Below are positions 17,235-27,841 of a stretch of DNA of 33,531 nt, piece by piece. The translations under genes were made by a program, and so were the position numbers. The notes below the pieces were generated by a model. It was not told the DNA's origin and did not search any database. It worked only from the letters and a program-made list of their open reading frames with translations. This DNA is from Flavobacterium sp. (GTDB taxonomy: Bacteria; Bacteroidota; Bacteroidia; Flavobacteriales; Flavobacteriaceae), in contig JADKDN010000027.1 in NCBI GenBank assembly GCA_016718345.1, forward strand, positions 1 through 33,531. The letters run 5' to 3'. Numbering within the stretch: position 1 is the first letter of the stretch; each line of letters begins with the position of its first letter.

Positions 17235-18445
17235 CTACTCCGCTTTTTTTTCTTCTTTAGGTTCTTCAATCACGGGTTCAACAATTTCTTTAGATTTTTG
17301 ATCTTTTGAGGGTAATTTCCCTTTCAATTCCTCAGCTTTGTTCAGCATCATGTCTTTGGTTAAATCTCCAATTTCCTCTTTTGAAATGCATTTTGATAGG
17401 ATTTAATAGCTTTTTTAAATCATCTGTTTTCTCATACATTAACCCTAACTGATAGTCAGCTAACATTGATTTTGGGTAATTTTTCGGGCTAACTCAGCTA
17501 GTTTTTCAAATTCAGGATAAGCTTTGTTTTTAAGAATGCAGCTTCAATAGCCTTAAAATCGTTAATTCGAATGGGTGTTTTTAGATTAAGTGTTTTTTCT
17601 AAAATATCATATTTATTGCTCAAATAGTCTACATATCCCGAAGGTAAAGTAGCGATTTTTTCAGTGAACTCGTTATTTGATATGGGTTGATACACAGCAA
17701 AGAATTGGTACAAAGCATTAGGAATAGAATGTAAAACTAATGAATAATGGGTTGAGCCCTTAAAATCATCAAACTTATAATTCAGTGTAGGTTTATTTAT
17801 TGCTTTTGCTTCGTTATCGAGGGCTCTTATGCGCTTTTGCATTTTTTTTACGTCACCGTCTGCGGTAGATTGGTAATAAAAAATTTGTTGATCGATTAAT
17901 GCTAATCTTTCTGGGATTTGTTCTTCCATTCCTGGAGCCAGTTCTGGGCTAAGTGAAATATAACCGCTAAAGAGAGAGTTGGTCTTTAAGAGAAAGATTC
18001 AGAAATCCCGCCGTAATATCATGCCCTGCAACGATTCGAAATGGACTTGTTCTGTATTTTTTTTGAATATAAGGAACAAGTTCTAATCCGATAAATTCAA
18101 AGAATTTTTCACCTTTTTCTGCTGGTAAGCCAGTTGTTTCGTCAACAGTGCAATCGGCTTCACGTTCGTTATTTTATTTTGACTAATTCCACAATAATCA
18201 TTTCAGGTAAATCATCCCAGTAGGTTCCGTAACTTAAGCGCCTTTGAAATGGGTCAAATAAATAATCGCCGTCTAGTAACACTAATAAAGGATAACTTTT
18301 ACCAGCATTTTTTCTAGGAAGCAGGAACGTAAATGGTTATTTCTCTGTCTTCTTTTAGTCTTGATGAAGACAAAACTTCTGTGGTTTTTTGAGGGAAAAC
18401 AGTCGCAGATTGAATACACAAAAACAGTAAAAACAGTCTTTTCAT
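17235..18445 (-). CDS. Esterase-fold (alpha/beta hydrolase) protein, copy B, catalytic Ser replaced
   Basis: It starts MKRLFLLFLCIQSATVFPQ, a signal peptide. Then REITIYVPAS, SYPLLVLLDGDYLFDPF, EMIIVGISQNKNNEREADC and IVAGHDITAGFLN (about 18040-18000), again with Asp in place of the nucleophilic Ser. The clean stretch 17929-17498 contains IPERLALIDQQIFYYQSTAD, GSTHYSLVLHSIPNALYQFF and SGYVDYLSNKYDILEKTLN, closely parallel to copy A. Its C-terminus differs: an acidic/basic tail, SKEIVEPVIEEPKEEKKAE, ends at 17235-17237. About 403 residues. Breaks near 18310, 18170, 17980, 17490 and 17390. It lies between the flippase-like gene (56 bases upstream) and copy A (108 bases downstream). Confidence 0.8.
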
Positions 18446-18501
18446 TTTTATAGAATTGGTGGTTAAGTAATAGTCAAAAAATAGACTAGCAATATAATGA
18501 A

Positions 18502-19461
18502 TTATTTGCTTCGATTAAAAACTGGTAAAAATAAAAAAGAGAGTAGCCCGAGAATCACCACCAATAACATTTGTGATGACCAAACAATCCAGCCAAAAGC
18601 ATTGCCTGCCGTTTCAGCAACAGAGTAAAATAATAATATTTTGGATAAAAGAAAAGGATAAGAACCAAAACCACTATTTGTGAATGAAATAGCAATACTG
18701 CCCACTACAAATGCGGAAGCGATTGCTCCAATTCCTAATGAACTTGTCTCTGGAATCACAAAAAGAGTAATGTAAAAAGTAAAAAGATAGGAAAACCAAA
18801 TGAAGGCAGTATGCATTAAATAGAACATCTTTTTTCATGTGAAAAATGCTAAGCAAACCTTCTTTTAATCCTGAAAATTTTAGTTCACAGTTTGAACCCA
18901 TTTTGCATTGGAAAATAGATAAACCAAAATAATTACAATGCCTGTAAGAAGACAGATTGAACCATACAGTATTATTTTTAAATAATGGAAGTTTATCTAA
19001 TATAAAAGATTTTACAATATCAAATTGTAAAAAAGACAATAATAGCATAAATAGCAAAAGCACAAACATATCTATAATTCTCTCTGCAACTATAGATCCA
19101 AAACCTTTGTCAAAGGGAATGTTCTCGTATTTTTTAAATTAAAGCCCTTGAAATTTCTCCTGATTTTGGTACAGTTAAATTGAGTAGATAACTGATATTT
19201 ACAGCCATAAAAGTTATTGTAGAATGATGTGGTATACCCCATGTGTTCTAACACATATTTCCAACGATAGGCTCTAGAGGCGTTTCCTAAAAGCAATTAC
19301 TAGACCAATATAAATATAGGAATAATCGGCATTTTTAAAGTATCCTTTTTATTTCAAGAATTTGCTCTGGCGTAAATTTTTCATAGGTATATACAATTAA
19401 AAAATACCCCCTAATAGAATAGGTAGAAGAATAGAAAGCCATTTTCCAATTTTTTTCTCAA
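18502..19461 (-). CDS. YbhN / lysylphosphatidylglycerol synthase TM-domain (UPF0104) membrane protein
   Basis: Pieces in order: GKWLSILLPILLG...FLIVYTYEKF (first helix), LLGNASRAYRWKYVLEHMGY (about 19295-19235), NISYLLNLTVPKSGEISRAL (about 19200-19145), SIVAERIIDMFVLLLFML (about 19095-19045), and a clean C-terminal run of helices from 18828 (FIWFSYLFTFYITLFVIPE, then GIGAIASAFVVGSIAISFT and MLLVVILGLLSFLFLP). This is the conserved pattern of the flippase-like family. Such proteins are polytopic inner-membrane proteins implicated in lipid translocation. No aminoacyl-transferase domain is attached. About 319 residues. The start is uncertain: a TTG at 19459-19461 fits best because no ATG is in frame. 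It follows panC by 57 bases. Confidence 0.85.
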
Positions 19462-19518
19462 GAGATTATAAGATTATTGTATTGATTCAGAGCATCAATT
19501 TGTATTGGTCAAAAGTAA

Positions 19519-20365
19519 TTAATTTAAAGATATGGTGTCAATTAGTCGTACTTTGTTAATATAAACGGCTATAAAAGCTCGGTATTGTTTGCTTTTATTT
19601 TTTCTAATACAAGGTAGTAATGTGGCTTCGTCAGCAATTTGAAAATATTCCAATTCAAAATCAGGAATATTTTTAAATTGGTTATTAACCCATTTGGATA
19701 TCATTGATGCACTTTTTGTTTTAAACTGCATTTTTGCTTTTGAAATGGTTTTGTAGATAATGCTAGCAAATTGTTTGTCTTTTTCAGATAAGCGTTCGTT
19801 TCTCGAACTCATTGCTAGGCCATTTGATTCTCTGAGAATAGGACAGCCTATGATTTTGACAGGGATGTTAAGTTTTGAAACCATTTTTTTTATGATTTGC
19901 AGCTGTTGAAAATCTTTTCTCCAAAATAAGCATTCGTTGGTTTTTTACGATTTCGAAAAGACGTTTTACAATAGTTCCCTCCATCAAAATGCCCGGGTCT
20001 AAATTTACCCTCCATCTGATTTTCTAATCCATCAAAATCAAAGTGTTGCGATACGGTTTTCTCTTCATAGACATCCTCAACAGTGGGTGCATAGAGTATA
20101 ATATTCTCTGATACAGTCTTGATTTTTTCAATATCGTTTTCTTGAGTTCTGGGATAGTTCAGTAAATCTTCTGAATTATTAAATTGGGTTGGATTAACGA
20201 AAATACTAATAACGGTAATGTCGTTGTTCGAATGGATTCTTTAGTAAGATAGGTGTCCTTGGTGCAGTGCTCCCATTGTTGGCACTAGCCAATGCTGGTT
20301 TCTTGAGTTGAAATCGTTTTAAAATGGGCCGCTACTAAATCGACTTTTTTTTTAAAAACCAACAT
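19519..20365 (-). CDS. panC: Pantoate--beta-alanine ligase
   Basis: Joins pantoate and beta-alanine with ATP to give pantothenate, the coenzyme A precursor. The C-terminal 121 residues are intact and contain IIGCPILRESNGLAMSSRN (the RExDGLAMSSRN signature) and IIYKTISKAKM. Upstream, across frameshifts, are VPTMGALHQGH (the ATP-binding motif, about 20290-20260), IFVNPTQFN, RPGHFDGV...TIVKRLF (about 19995-19955) and FGEKDFQQLQ. About 282 residues, normal length. The ATG at 20363-20365 is divergent from the glycogen synthase-like gene, and their promoter boxes lie in the 109 bases between. It leads the minus-strand operon. No panD follows. Confidence 0.95.
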
Positions 20366-20389
20366 ATCTTTACTATTGAAATGTAGGTG

Positions 20390-20397
20390 CAAACTTA
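20390..20397 (-). promoter_or_regulatory. -7 promoter element for panC
   Basis: On the minus strand this reads TAAGTTTG, matching the Bacteroidota TAnnTTTG -7 box, 25 bases before the panC ATG. A -33 TTTG match is poor (TTTATGG about 22 bases upstream). Confidence 0.55.
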
Positions 20398-20428
20398 AGA
20401 TTTTAGTTAATAACTCCATAAAATTTTG

Positions 20429-20436
20429 TAAATTTG
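20429..20436 (+). promoter_or_regulatory. -7 promoter element for the glycogen synthase-like gene
   Basis: TAAATTTG matches the Bacteroidota TAnnTTTG -7 box and is 38 bases before the ATG at 20475. It lies 32 bases from the oppositely directed panC box, so the two promoters are back to back. Confidence 0.6.
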
Positions 20437-20474
20437 CACTGTTTTTGTTGACAATAAGTAAAGTGAATTACAAT

Positions 20475-21273
20475 ATGGAGGAAAAGAGGATATTGTACGT
20501 ATCATCTGAAGTGGTGCCCTATCTAGCTGAAAATGAGGTTTCTTTGATGTCTTATGATGTCCCAAAAATGATCAATGATCAAGGTGGGCAAATACGCATT
20601 TTTATGCCCAGATATGGCAATATTAATGAAAGAAGGCATCAATTGCATAAGTAATTCGATTTTCGGGCATGAATTTAGTTGTCAACGATTTAGATATGCC
20701 TTTAATTATAAAAGTAGCTTCAATACCAAAAGAACGGATTCAGTATATTTTATAGATAATGATGAGTATTTCAAAGAAAAGCAACGTTTACAGACGAAGA
20801 AGGGATTTTGTATCCAGACAACGATGAACGAGCTATTTTCTTTGCAAAAGGCGTGATTGAAACCGTTAAAAAAATTGATTAGGTCCAGACATCATTCATG
20901 TTCATGGTTGGATGGCCGCAATGTTGCCGATATACATGAAGCACTACTACAAGGATGAAGCATTGTTTGCAAATACTAAAATTGTAACTTCAGTATACAG
21001 TCAATCTTTGAGGAATTTAGACATTGAAATGATTAACAAAGTGAAGTTGATAACATTCCGCTAGAAGTTATTTCTCATTTGGAAACACCAAATTATGAGA
21101 ATATTATTAAAGCAAGTATCATGCATTCAGATGCCTTAATTATTGCTTCTGATAACCTCTCTCAGTTTAACAAAATTTATAGAGACATCGGGGAAAACCT
21201 TTTTACCTTTTCGCTCCGAAAGATAAATTCGCGGAGTTTGTATACCAATTTTTACAAAAGCGAATTACTGTAA
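20475..21273 (+). CDS. Short glycogen/starch synthase-like protein (GT5 catalytic-domain only)
   Basis: It reads RILYVSSEVVPYLAENEVSL, YDVPKMINDQGGQIRIFMPR, YGNINERRHQLH, then across shifts NLVVNDLDMP, YFIDNDEYF, DIIHVHGWMAAMLPIYMKHY (about 20888-20947) and PNYENIIKASIMHSDALIIA. That is the N-terminal Rossmann half of glycogen synthase (starch synthase catalytic domain). It ends YTNFYKSELL at 21273 after only about 266 residues; classical GlgA is about 480 and has a second Rossmann domain. The usual ADP-glucose-binding KxGGLGDV near the start is replaced by ENEVSLMSYDV. Flavobacteria carry this short form beside panC. Glycogen-synthesising ability is therefore doubtful; a binding or regulatory role is possible. 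Frame breaks from about 20640 are sequencing errors. Confidence 0.8.
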
Positions 21274-21292
21274 GTGAAATTTAAATTAAAGC

Positions 21293-22864
21293 ATGAACTA
21301 ACAGTGTTTTATAAAAGTATTTTTAATCGTTTTATCTCTTGTAGTCCTCTTCATGTGATTTAGGGTTTAATGAAGTAGGTACAGATATAGTTAGCGATAA
21401 TAATTTTTCGTTGAAACCAGAGTCAAAACAAGTGCTTGCATTAATCAGTGCACGGGAGCAGTATGGTCTAATAATCTTAGTGTAAACGCTTTGGGTATAT
21501 ACAACAATCCAGCTTTGGGACTACTACTGATGCCAATTTTGTAACTCAAGTACAATTAGCCAGTGTAAATCCTACAAGTGATTTAGCTTTAGCACCAGTA
21601 ATTGATAGTGTAATTTTAAAAATTCCCTATTATAGTACAAAGGTTGGTTTTGAGGATGATGGTGTAACTGGGAAATATGAGTTAGACTCAATATATGGAC
21701 CTTCGGGATCTAAGCTTAATCCATCTAAGCTTAGACTGAGGGTTTATGAATCAGGATATTCACTGAGGAGATATCGACGAATTCTTAAGATGAACAAGCT
21801 GTTCCAATCAAAATAGCCCTTTGACTCAAACAAGGGGCAACTTTTAAGCGCTAGTACTTCACGTAGCGAGAAATGAAAATTTTTTTTTCGCGGAAAGAGA
21901 CCAGAGAAGACACAAAAGATAGTGATTCGAAATTAGTCACAACTCGCTCTGCACCTAGTTGAGGTTGAGTTTAGATAAGAATTTTTCAAGAACAAAATTT
22001 TTCCTCAGCGGCATCAAATGAAGTTAGTTACGAATGATGTATTTAAAGAGTATTTTAGAGGCTTGTATTTCAAAGTAGAAAAGTCTAGCACAACTACTAC
22101 ACAATTGGTTATGATGAATTTTAAAAAAAGGGGGTACGGTGACAGTTTATTACAAAGAGAATACCTCAAGTTCTAATTCCACCAAGGTTAATAAAACTAT
22201 AGCGCTCAATTTAACTGGAGATTGTGTAAATTTGTTTCAAAGCGATTATTTGCCTGAGTACATAAATGCTGTTAGCTCGCAAATAGTTTCTAGAAGGCTG
22301 ATACAAAATTATATTTGAAAAGTGGAGAGGGTTCGATGGCTGTAATCTTAATTTGTTTGGAGTTAGTTAGTTGGAACAACTCAGAGCGAGAAATTATTGA
22401 TAAATGACGCTTCTCACTTTTACCATCGATAATAGTAATATATTAGACAGCTAGATAAATTTATTTGTACAGTCCAACAATAAGAAATCATTAGCGGACT
22501 ACTCATCAGACATTACAACCCGATCTGCTCAAAAATATAACAAATATGTGCACGGAGGAATAATTAAAATTGGGTCAGATAAAAAAGGGATTCAATACAA
22601 GATAAAATTGACAAATCATATCAGGAACCTAGTCAAAAAGTGATACAGTTAGCTAACGTCCAATTAGAGCTATTAGTTGTTACAGAAAATATAAACGATG
22701 TAAGTTTATAAAAAATAGCAAGCCCAGTGTATTCTGGAAGATAGTAAGAATACCAACGGCTTCAGTCATGAATCCATTGGGGACTAATTATATAAGCGGT
22801 AATTCAACTGTGCCTGAAGAAAAAAGATTAAAGTTTGAAATTTATTATACAAAATCCAAATTAA
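21293..22864 (+). CDS. DUF4270 family lipoprotein
   Basis: A hydrophobic start (FIKVFLIVLSLVVL) precedes SSSCDLGFNEVGTDIVSDNN. The Cys after three Ser marks a lipoprotein, so it is membrane-anchored at the cell envelope. Further recognisable pieces: SVNALGIYNNPAFGTTDANF (about 21480-21540), QVQLASVNPT, APVIDSVILKIPYYS (about 21595-21640), SKLRLRVYESGYF, FKEYFRGLYFKVE (about 22040-22080), VTVYYKENTSS (about 22140-22170) and the terminal MNPLGTNYISGNSTVPEEKR (about 22770-22825). This matches DUF4270, beta-rich with unknown function, usually found downstream of this glycogen synthase-like gene. About 520 residues. Heavily frameshifted. It ends about 10 bases before glmS. Confidence 0.8.
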
Positions 22865-22874
22865 TTAGAAAATT

Positions 22875-24708
22875 ATGTGTGGAATAGTAGGATATATAGG
22901 GAATAGAAGCTTATCAATAATAATTAAGGGACTTAACCAGATTAGAGTACAGAGGTTATAATAGTGCTGGATTAATGTTATATGACGTTAAAGATTTAAA
23001 ACATTCAAAACAAAGGAAAGGTTTCAGATTTAGAAAATATTTCAAAAGATTACCATAAACGGCACAATAGGAATGGGGTCATACACGTCGGGCAACTCAT
23101 GGTGTTCAAATGATGTTAACTCATCCACATTTGTCTAATTCTGGGAACTTAGCTATAATTCATAACGGAATTATTGAAAATTATGAGCCATTAAAAAAGG
23201 AATTGATAAAAAGAGGTTATATTTTTCATTCAGATACGGATAATGAAGTTTTAGTGAATTTAATTGAGGAAGTTCAGAAAAAAGAAAAATTAAAGCTAGG
23301 AAAAGCGGTTCCAGGTAGCTTAAATCAAGTTGTTGGAGCCTATGCAATATGTGTATTTGACAAACAGAATCCTGACGAAATTGTTGTTGCTAGACTAGGA
23401 AGTCCATTAGCAATAGGCGTTGGAGAAGATGAATATTTTATCGCTTCAGATGCATCACCGTTCATTGAATATACTTCAAACGCAATCTATCTTGAGGATG
23501 AAGAAATGGCAATTGTAAGATTGCACAAACCCTGAAAATAAGAAAAATTAAAGATGATACCTTGGTAGATCATTATGTTCAAGAATTACAAATGAATTTA
23601 GAACAGATTGAAAAAGGAGGTTACGACCATTCCATGTTGAAAGAAATTTGTGAGCAGCCTAATGTTATTAAAGATACTTCCTACAGAGGAAGATTGCGAT
23701 GCGAATCAGGGGGCTTATTCAAATGGCTGGCGTTGAAGATAATTAGAAAAATTCTTAAATGCTGATAGAATACTAATTATTGTTGTGGAACTTCATGGCA
23801 CGCGTTTAGTTGCTGAGTATATCATTGAAGAGTTTACAAAGAATACCAGTAGAGTTGAGTATGCATCTGAGTTCAGATATAGAAATCCTATTATCAATAA
23901 AAATGATGTAGTTATTGCCATTTCTCAATCCGGAGAAACAGCAGATTCTCCTAGCGGCAATTAAATTAGCCAAAGAAAAGGAGCATTTGTTTTTGGGTTT
24001 GTATTGTTGTAGGATCTTCTATTTCAAGAGAAACTCACGCAGGGGCCTACACTCACGCTAGGTCCAGAAATTGGAGTTGCTTCTACCAAAGTATTCACTA
24101 CAGATTACAGTTTTAACAGATTGCTTTGCGTTTAGCTAAAGCAAAAGGAACAGCTCTCAAATTCAGATTTCCCAGATATTTACAAGAATTGGAAATTATT
24201 CCCGAAAAAGTGGCTGAAGCATTATTGACTAATGATAAGGCTAAAGAAATAGCTGCAAAATTTAAGGATGCGCCAAACTGTTTGTACCTAGGAAGAGGAT
24301 ACAATTTTCCAGTAGCATTAGAAGGCGCTTTAAAACTAAAAGAAATATCCTATATTCATGCCGAAGGTTATCCTGCAGCAGAAATGAAACACGTCCAATT
24401 CGGTGCTTTAATTGCGGGCACATGCCGGTAATAGTAATTGCACTAAACAAGGTCACTACGACAAAGTAGTGAGTAACATTGAGGAATTAAATCTAGAAGC
24501 TGGAAAAATTATTGCTGTAGTTACAAAGGAGATGTTCAAGTTCGTGAATTAGCCAGATTATATCATTGAAAATTCCAGATACTTCAGATGCATTGTCTCC
24601 ATTATTAACAAACAATTCCATTACAATTGCTATCCTACCATATTGCCGTGATGAGGTTGTAATGTTGACTAAGCCAAGAAATCTATAAAATCGGTCACGG
24701 TAGAATAA
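22875..24708 (+). CDS. glmS: Glutamine--fructose-6-phosphate aminotransferase (isomerizing)
   Basis: Makes glucosamine-6-phosphate from fructose-6-phosphate and glutamine, the first step to UDP-GlcNAc. It starts MCGIVGYIGNR; Cys2 is the glutaminase nucleophile. Then WGHTRRATHG (about 23070-23105), IHNGIIENYEPLKKELIKRG, HSDTDNEVLVNLIEE, and ARLGSPLAIGVGEDEYFIASD. The isomerase half shows the SIS-domain SQSGETAD (about 23923-23945), CLYLGRGYNFPVALEGALKL (about 24281-24340), KEISYIHAEGYPAAEMKH and the C-terminal KSVTVE (stop 24706-24708). About 611 residues, normal for the family. Frequent frameshifts cannot be biological because the gene is essential for wall synthesis. A terminator follows at 24729. 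Confidence 0.95.
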
Positions 24709-24728
24709 ATAGATATTTTAAGAAGTAA

Positions 24729-24756
24729 AAGCGAGATTTGAGAATCTCGCTTTTTC
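24729..24756 (+). terminator. Rho-independent terminator after glmS
   Basis: AAGCGAGATT (24729-24738) and AATCTCGCTT (24743-24752) form a perfect 10-bp stem with a 4-base loop, followed by a T-rich run (TTTTTCTT). It is 20 bases past the glmS stop. Confidence 0.9.
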
Positions 24757-24933
24757 TTATGATTTTTCTAAAGTCACAACTTTTATAGGCAACATGAGTA
24801 TTTTTTTACGATTTTATAAAAATAATGAATAAAGTTTAAATAAAAGTGTATATCAAATAAATAAATAATCAATCATTAAATTAATATATATGAAATATAA
24901 TTACTCTTTTTTATTAATATCAAAAAGAAGTTG

Positions 24934-24940
24934 TACTTTG
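24934..24940 (+). promoter_or_regulatory. Possible promoter of the TonB receptor gene
   Basis: TACTTTG is one base short of the Bacteroidota TAnnTTTG -7 box and lies 28 bases before the receptor ATG, after a terminator. The missing base could be an assembly error. Confidence 0.35.
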
Positions 24941-24967
24941 GTATCATAAACCAAAAAATATAAACCA

Positions 24968-27819
24968 ATGAAATGTATTTATTTATTTGTCATTGTTTTA
25001 AAATGTGCGTGAATCCTATGCTCAAACAACAATTACAGGAGTTGTAACTGATACAAAGAAACAACCCATCACGAGCCAACATTAAAATTCTTGGGGATTC
25101 AGCGGAAACAATCTCTGATTCTGATGGAAAATCTCAATTGTCGATATCAAAAAACCTCCTTTTACCATAGAAGTAACTAGTGTGGGGTATGGTTCAAACG
25201 TAGAAGTTAAAACAAACAACCAAAATGTTTCGATAGCACTTGTTGACGAAAGGACTTTGCTTGATGAAATTGTGGTTTCGGCTTCAAGAACACCAGAGAG
25301 AATTAAAGAATCTCCTGTGACTACTGAACGAATGGGGATTAAGAAATTAAAAAACTGCTTCTCCAACTTTCTATGATGGTTTAGAAAACTTAAAAGAGGT
25401 ATATGAATACCAGTAGTATATCTTTTAAATCAATTAATACAAGAGGTTTTGCTACTTAGCCAATACACGTTTTATGCAGTTAGTTGACGGAATGGACAAT
25501 TCTTCTCCATTATTAAACCCTTGGTTTTAGGTAATTTAATTGGAGTTTCGAAATAGATGTTCAAAATGTTGAGTTGCTACCGGGCATCCTCTGCTTTAAG
25601 TGGTGTAATGCATTTAATGGTATTTTATTTATGAACAATCAAGCCCATTTTCAAACCAAGGGGTTACATGGCCTATGCCAAATACGGTCAAACGAGCAAA
25701 AAAGTTGCAGGTAATAACGAGTATTATGACTATGGAGTAAGAGTAGCAAAAGCGTTTCTACACCTTATTTTATAAGCCAAAAGCCAACTTTACTTTTCAT
25801 GAAAGAAACAATTGGTTTGCTACTGACTATAGAGATAAAGATTTAGTTAATAATGTAGGCTTGATAGAAGTTATCACAATTATAACGGAATAATGTATAT
25901 GGAGATGAGGCAACTACTAATCTAATGGAGTTGCAAAAGGGTTGTTGAAATGCAGGTAAAATAACAGAATCGCAGTTTGTAGCATTTAACAATATCTTGC
26001 CAAATTATAATGTAAGCAGAACAGGTTATAATGAAAACGGACTTTACAGATACCAAGGTAAAAAATGCTAAAGTAGATTTTTCATTACATTTTAAACCTT
26101 GGAAGAATGATACTGAAATTATTTGGCAAAGTAAATTTGGAACTGGGAACACCGTTTACCAAGGTGCTAACAGATATTACCAAATAATTTTAGAATGCAA
26201 CAGCACAAATTAAATTGGAAGTAAAAAATTCTTTGTTAGAGGGTACACAACAACTGAAGACGCGGTAGCTGGCACGACATGACTTTTACAGCTTTGAACG
26301 TAAATAGACAATGGAAAGATGATAAAACTTGGTTTGGTGAATATGCTGGAGCTTATGTTCAGTCTACTTTGGGAGGAGCAACTCCTGCTCAAGCTCATGC
26401 TACAGCAAGAGGTGTGGCAGATACAGGAAGATTCTTGCCAGGAACACCTGAATTTAAAGCTGCTTTTAATAAAGTAATAGCCGATCCAGATGTGCTTACA
26501 GGATCTAGACTTCAGGACAATTCAAGAATCTGGCATTCAGATGCAAATTATAATTTAAAGAACTAGTGAAATTTGCGAAATTCAAGTTGGAGGTTCTTAT
26601 CGTTTGTATGGAGATAAATTCAGGAGGACGTATTATACAGACGCCAATAGTCAAATTAACTACACAGATTATGGAGCGTATACTCAAGTTCAGAAAAATT
26701 GATGGAAGATCGATTAAAATTGACAGGATCGGTTCGTTATGACAAGTCTAAAAATTTTGATAGAATTTTCACAAGAGTATCAGCAGTTTATTCAGCCGGT
26801 GCCGAAAAGAATCATAATTTTAGAGTGTTTTCGAAACAGGTTTTAGAAATCCAACCACACAGGATCAATATATTGGATTTAATATTGGAAATGCAGTATT
26901 GTTAGGTTCAGCACCCGACAATTCGATAGATACTCTGAAATATTACCAGTATCTGCACTGCAACTGGACAATTTTTTGCAGGAGGAACAACTGCAAGTAA
27001 TGAACGGACAAAAGCTTATTTAATTCCTACACGGCCTACATAAATTCAAGATTTTGGTGCATTTTAATGAGAAACCTTTCAAATCTTCCGGGTGCAGCTA
27101 GACTTTATTAAAAAACCAATGTGGGTTATGTTAAACCAGAAACGGTTAAAGCATTTGATTTAGGTTACAGAGGTCAATTAAAAGGATTTTCATATGGTAT
27201 TAATGGATACTATAATATTTATAATGATTTCCTTGGTAATATTAACGTGGTTGCTCCATTATATGGAACGCTAGTGAGACTTTTGATTTTACACAACCAA
27301 CAAGTCTGCCCGGTTCAAACACTACATGCTTTAGCCAATAGTAATTTTAGAGCATTTCAATTGTATACGAATACCGATATAGAAATAAATTGTTAGGTTT
27401 TGGATTTGGAGTTTCTAGAAAGTCTACAAAGATTTTGAGTTTGGTGCTAACTACAATTATGCAAATTGATTTGATCAATCAAAAGACCCAAGGATTTTGA
27501 AGCAGGATTTAACACACCAAAACACAGAGTTAAAGCTTCTATAAGCAATGACAAATTGTTTGCTAATTTTGGATCTCAACATTAGCGCAAGATGGAACAG
27601 CGAATATATGTGGGAATCAACCTTTGCTGATGGAATGATTGATGAGGCTACGGTTTTTAGACGCTCCAGGTAAATTATGGCATCCCAAAATTGAAATCGA
27701 CTCTTAAAATAGGTGCAGCCAATCTTGGAGGGAAAGAATACCAACAAGTACTAGGTGCAGGTGCTATTAAGCAACAATATTTTGTTTCCGGACTATTACA
27801 CCTTGATTTTATTAAATAA
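24968..27819 (+). CDS. TonB-dependent outer-membrane receptor with carboxypeptidase-like N-terminal domain
   Basis: It starts MKCIYLFVIVLK, a damaged signal peptide ending SYAQ. A carboxypeptidase-regulatory-like domain follows (TTITGVVTDTKKQPI...ANIKI, then TIEVTSVGYGSNVEVK). The plug domain has LLDEIVVSASRTPERIKESP (about 25258-25318), FKSINTRGFA, QLVDGMDNSSPL and VELLPG.SSALYG.NAFNG. Beta-barrel pieces include NTVYQGANRYYQ, TGRFLPGTPEFKAAFNKVIA, MEDRLKLTGSVRYDKSKNF (about 26702-26760), VNVGYVKPETVKAFDLGYR (about 27115-27175) and the terminal AANLGGKEYQQVLGAG to LHLDFIK (stop 27817-27819). About 950 residues. It imports a ligand across the outer membrane using TonB energy; the substrate cannot be read. 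The GDSL lipoprotein follows 22 bases later and may process the same substrate. Confidence 0.9.
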
Positions 27820-27841
27820 AATATATAAAAATACTATTAGG

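Noticed and set aside
18674..19069. 131-codon minus-strand frame
   Set aside because: Only its first part is the flippase-like protein; after a frameshift it is out of frame and overlaps the true C-terminal helices.
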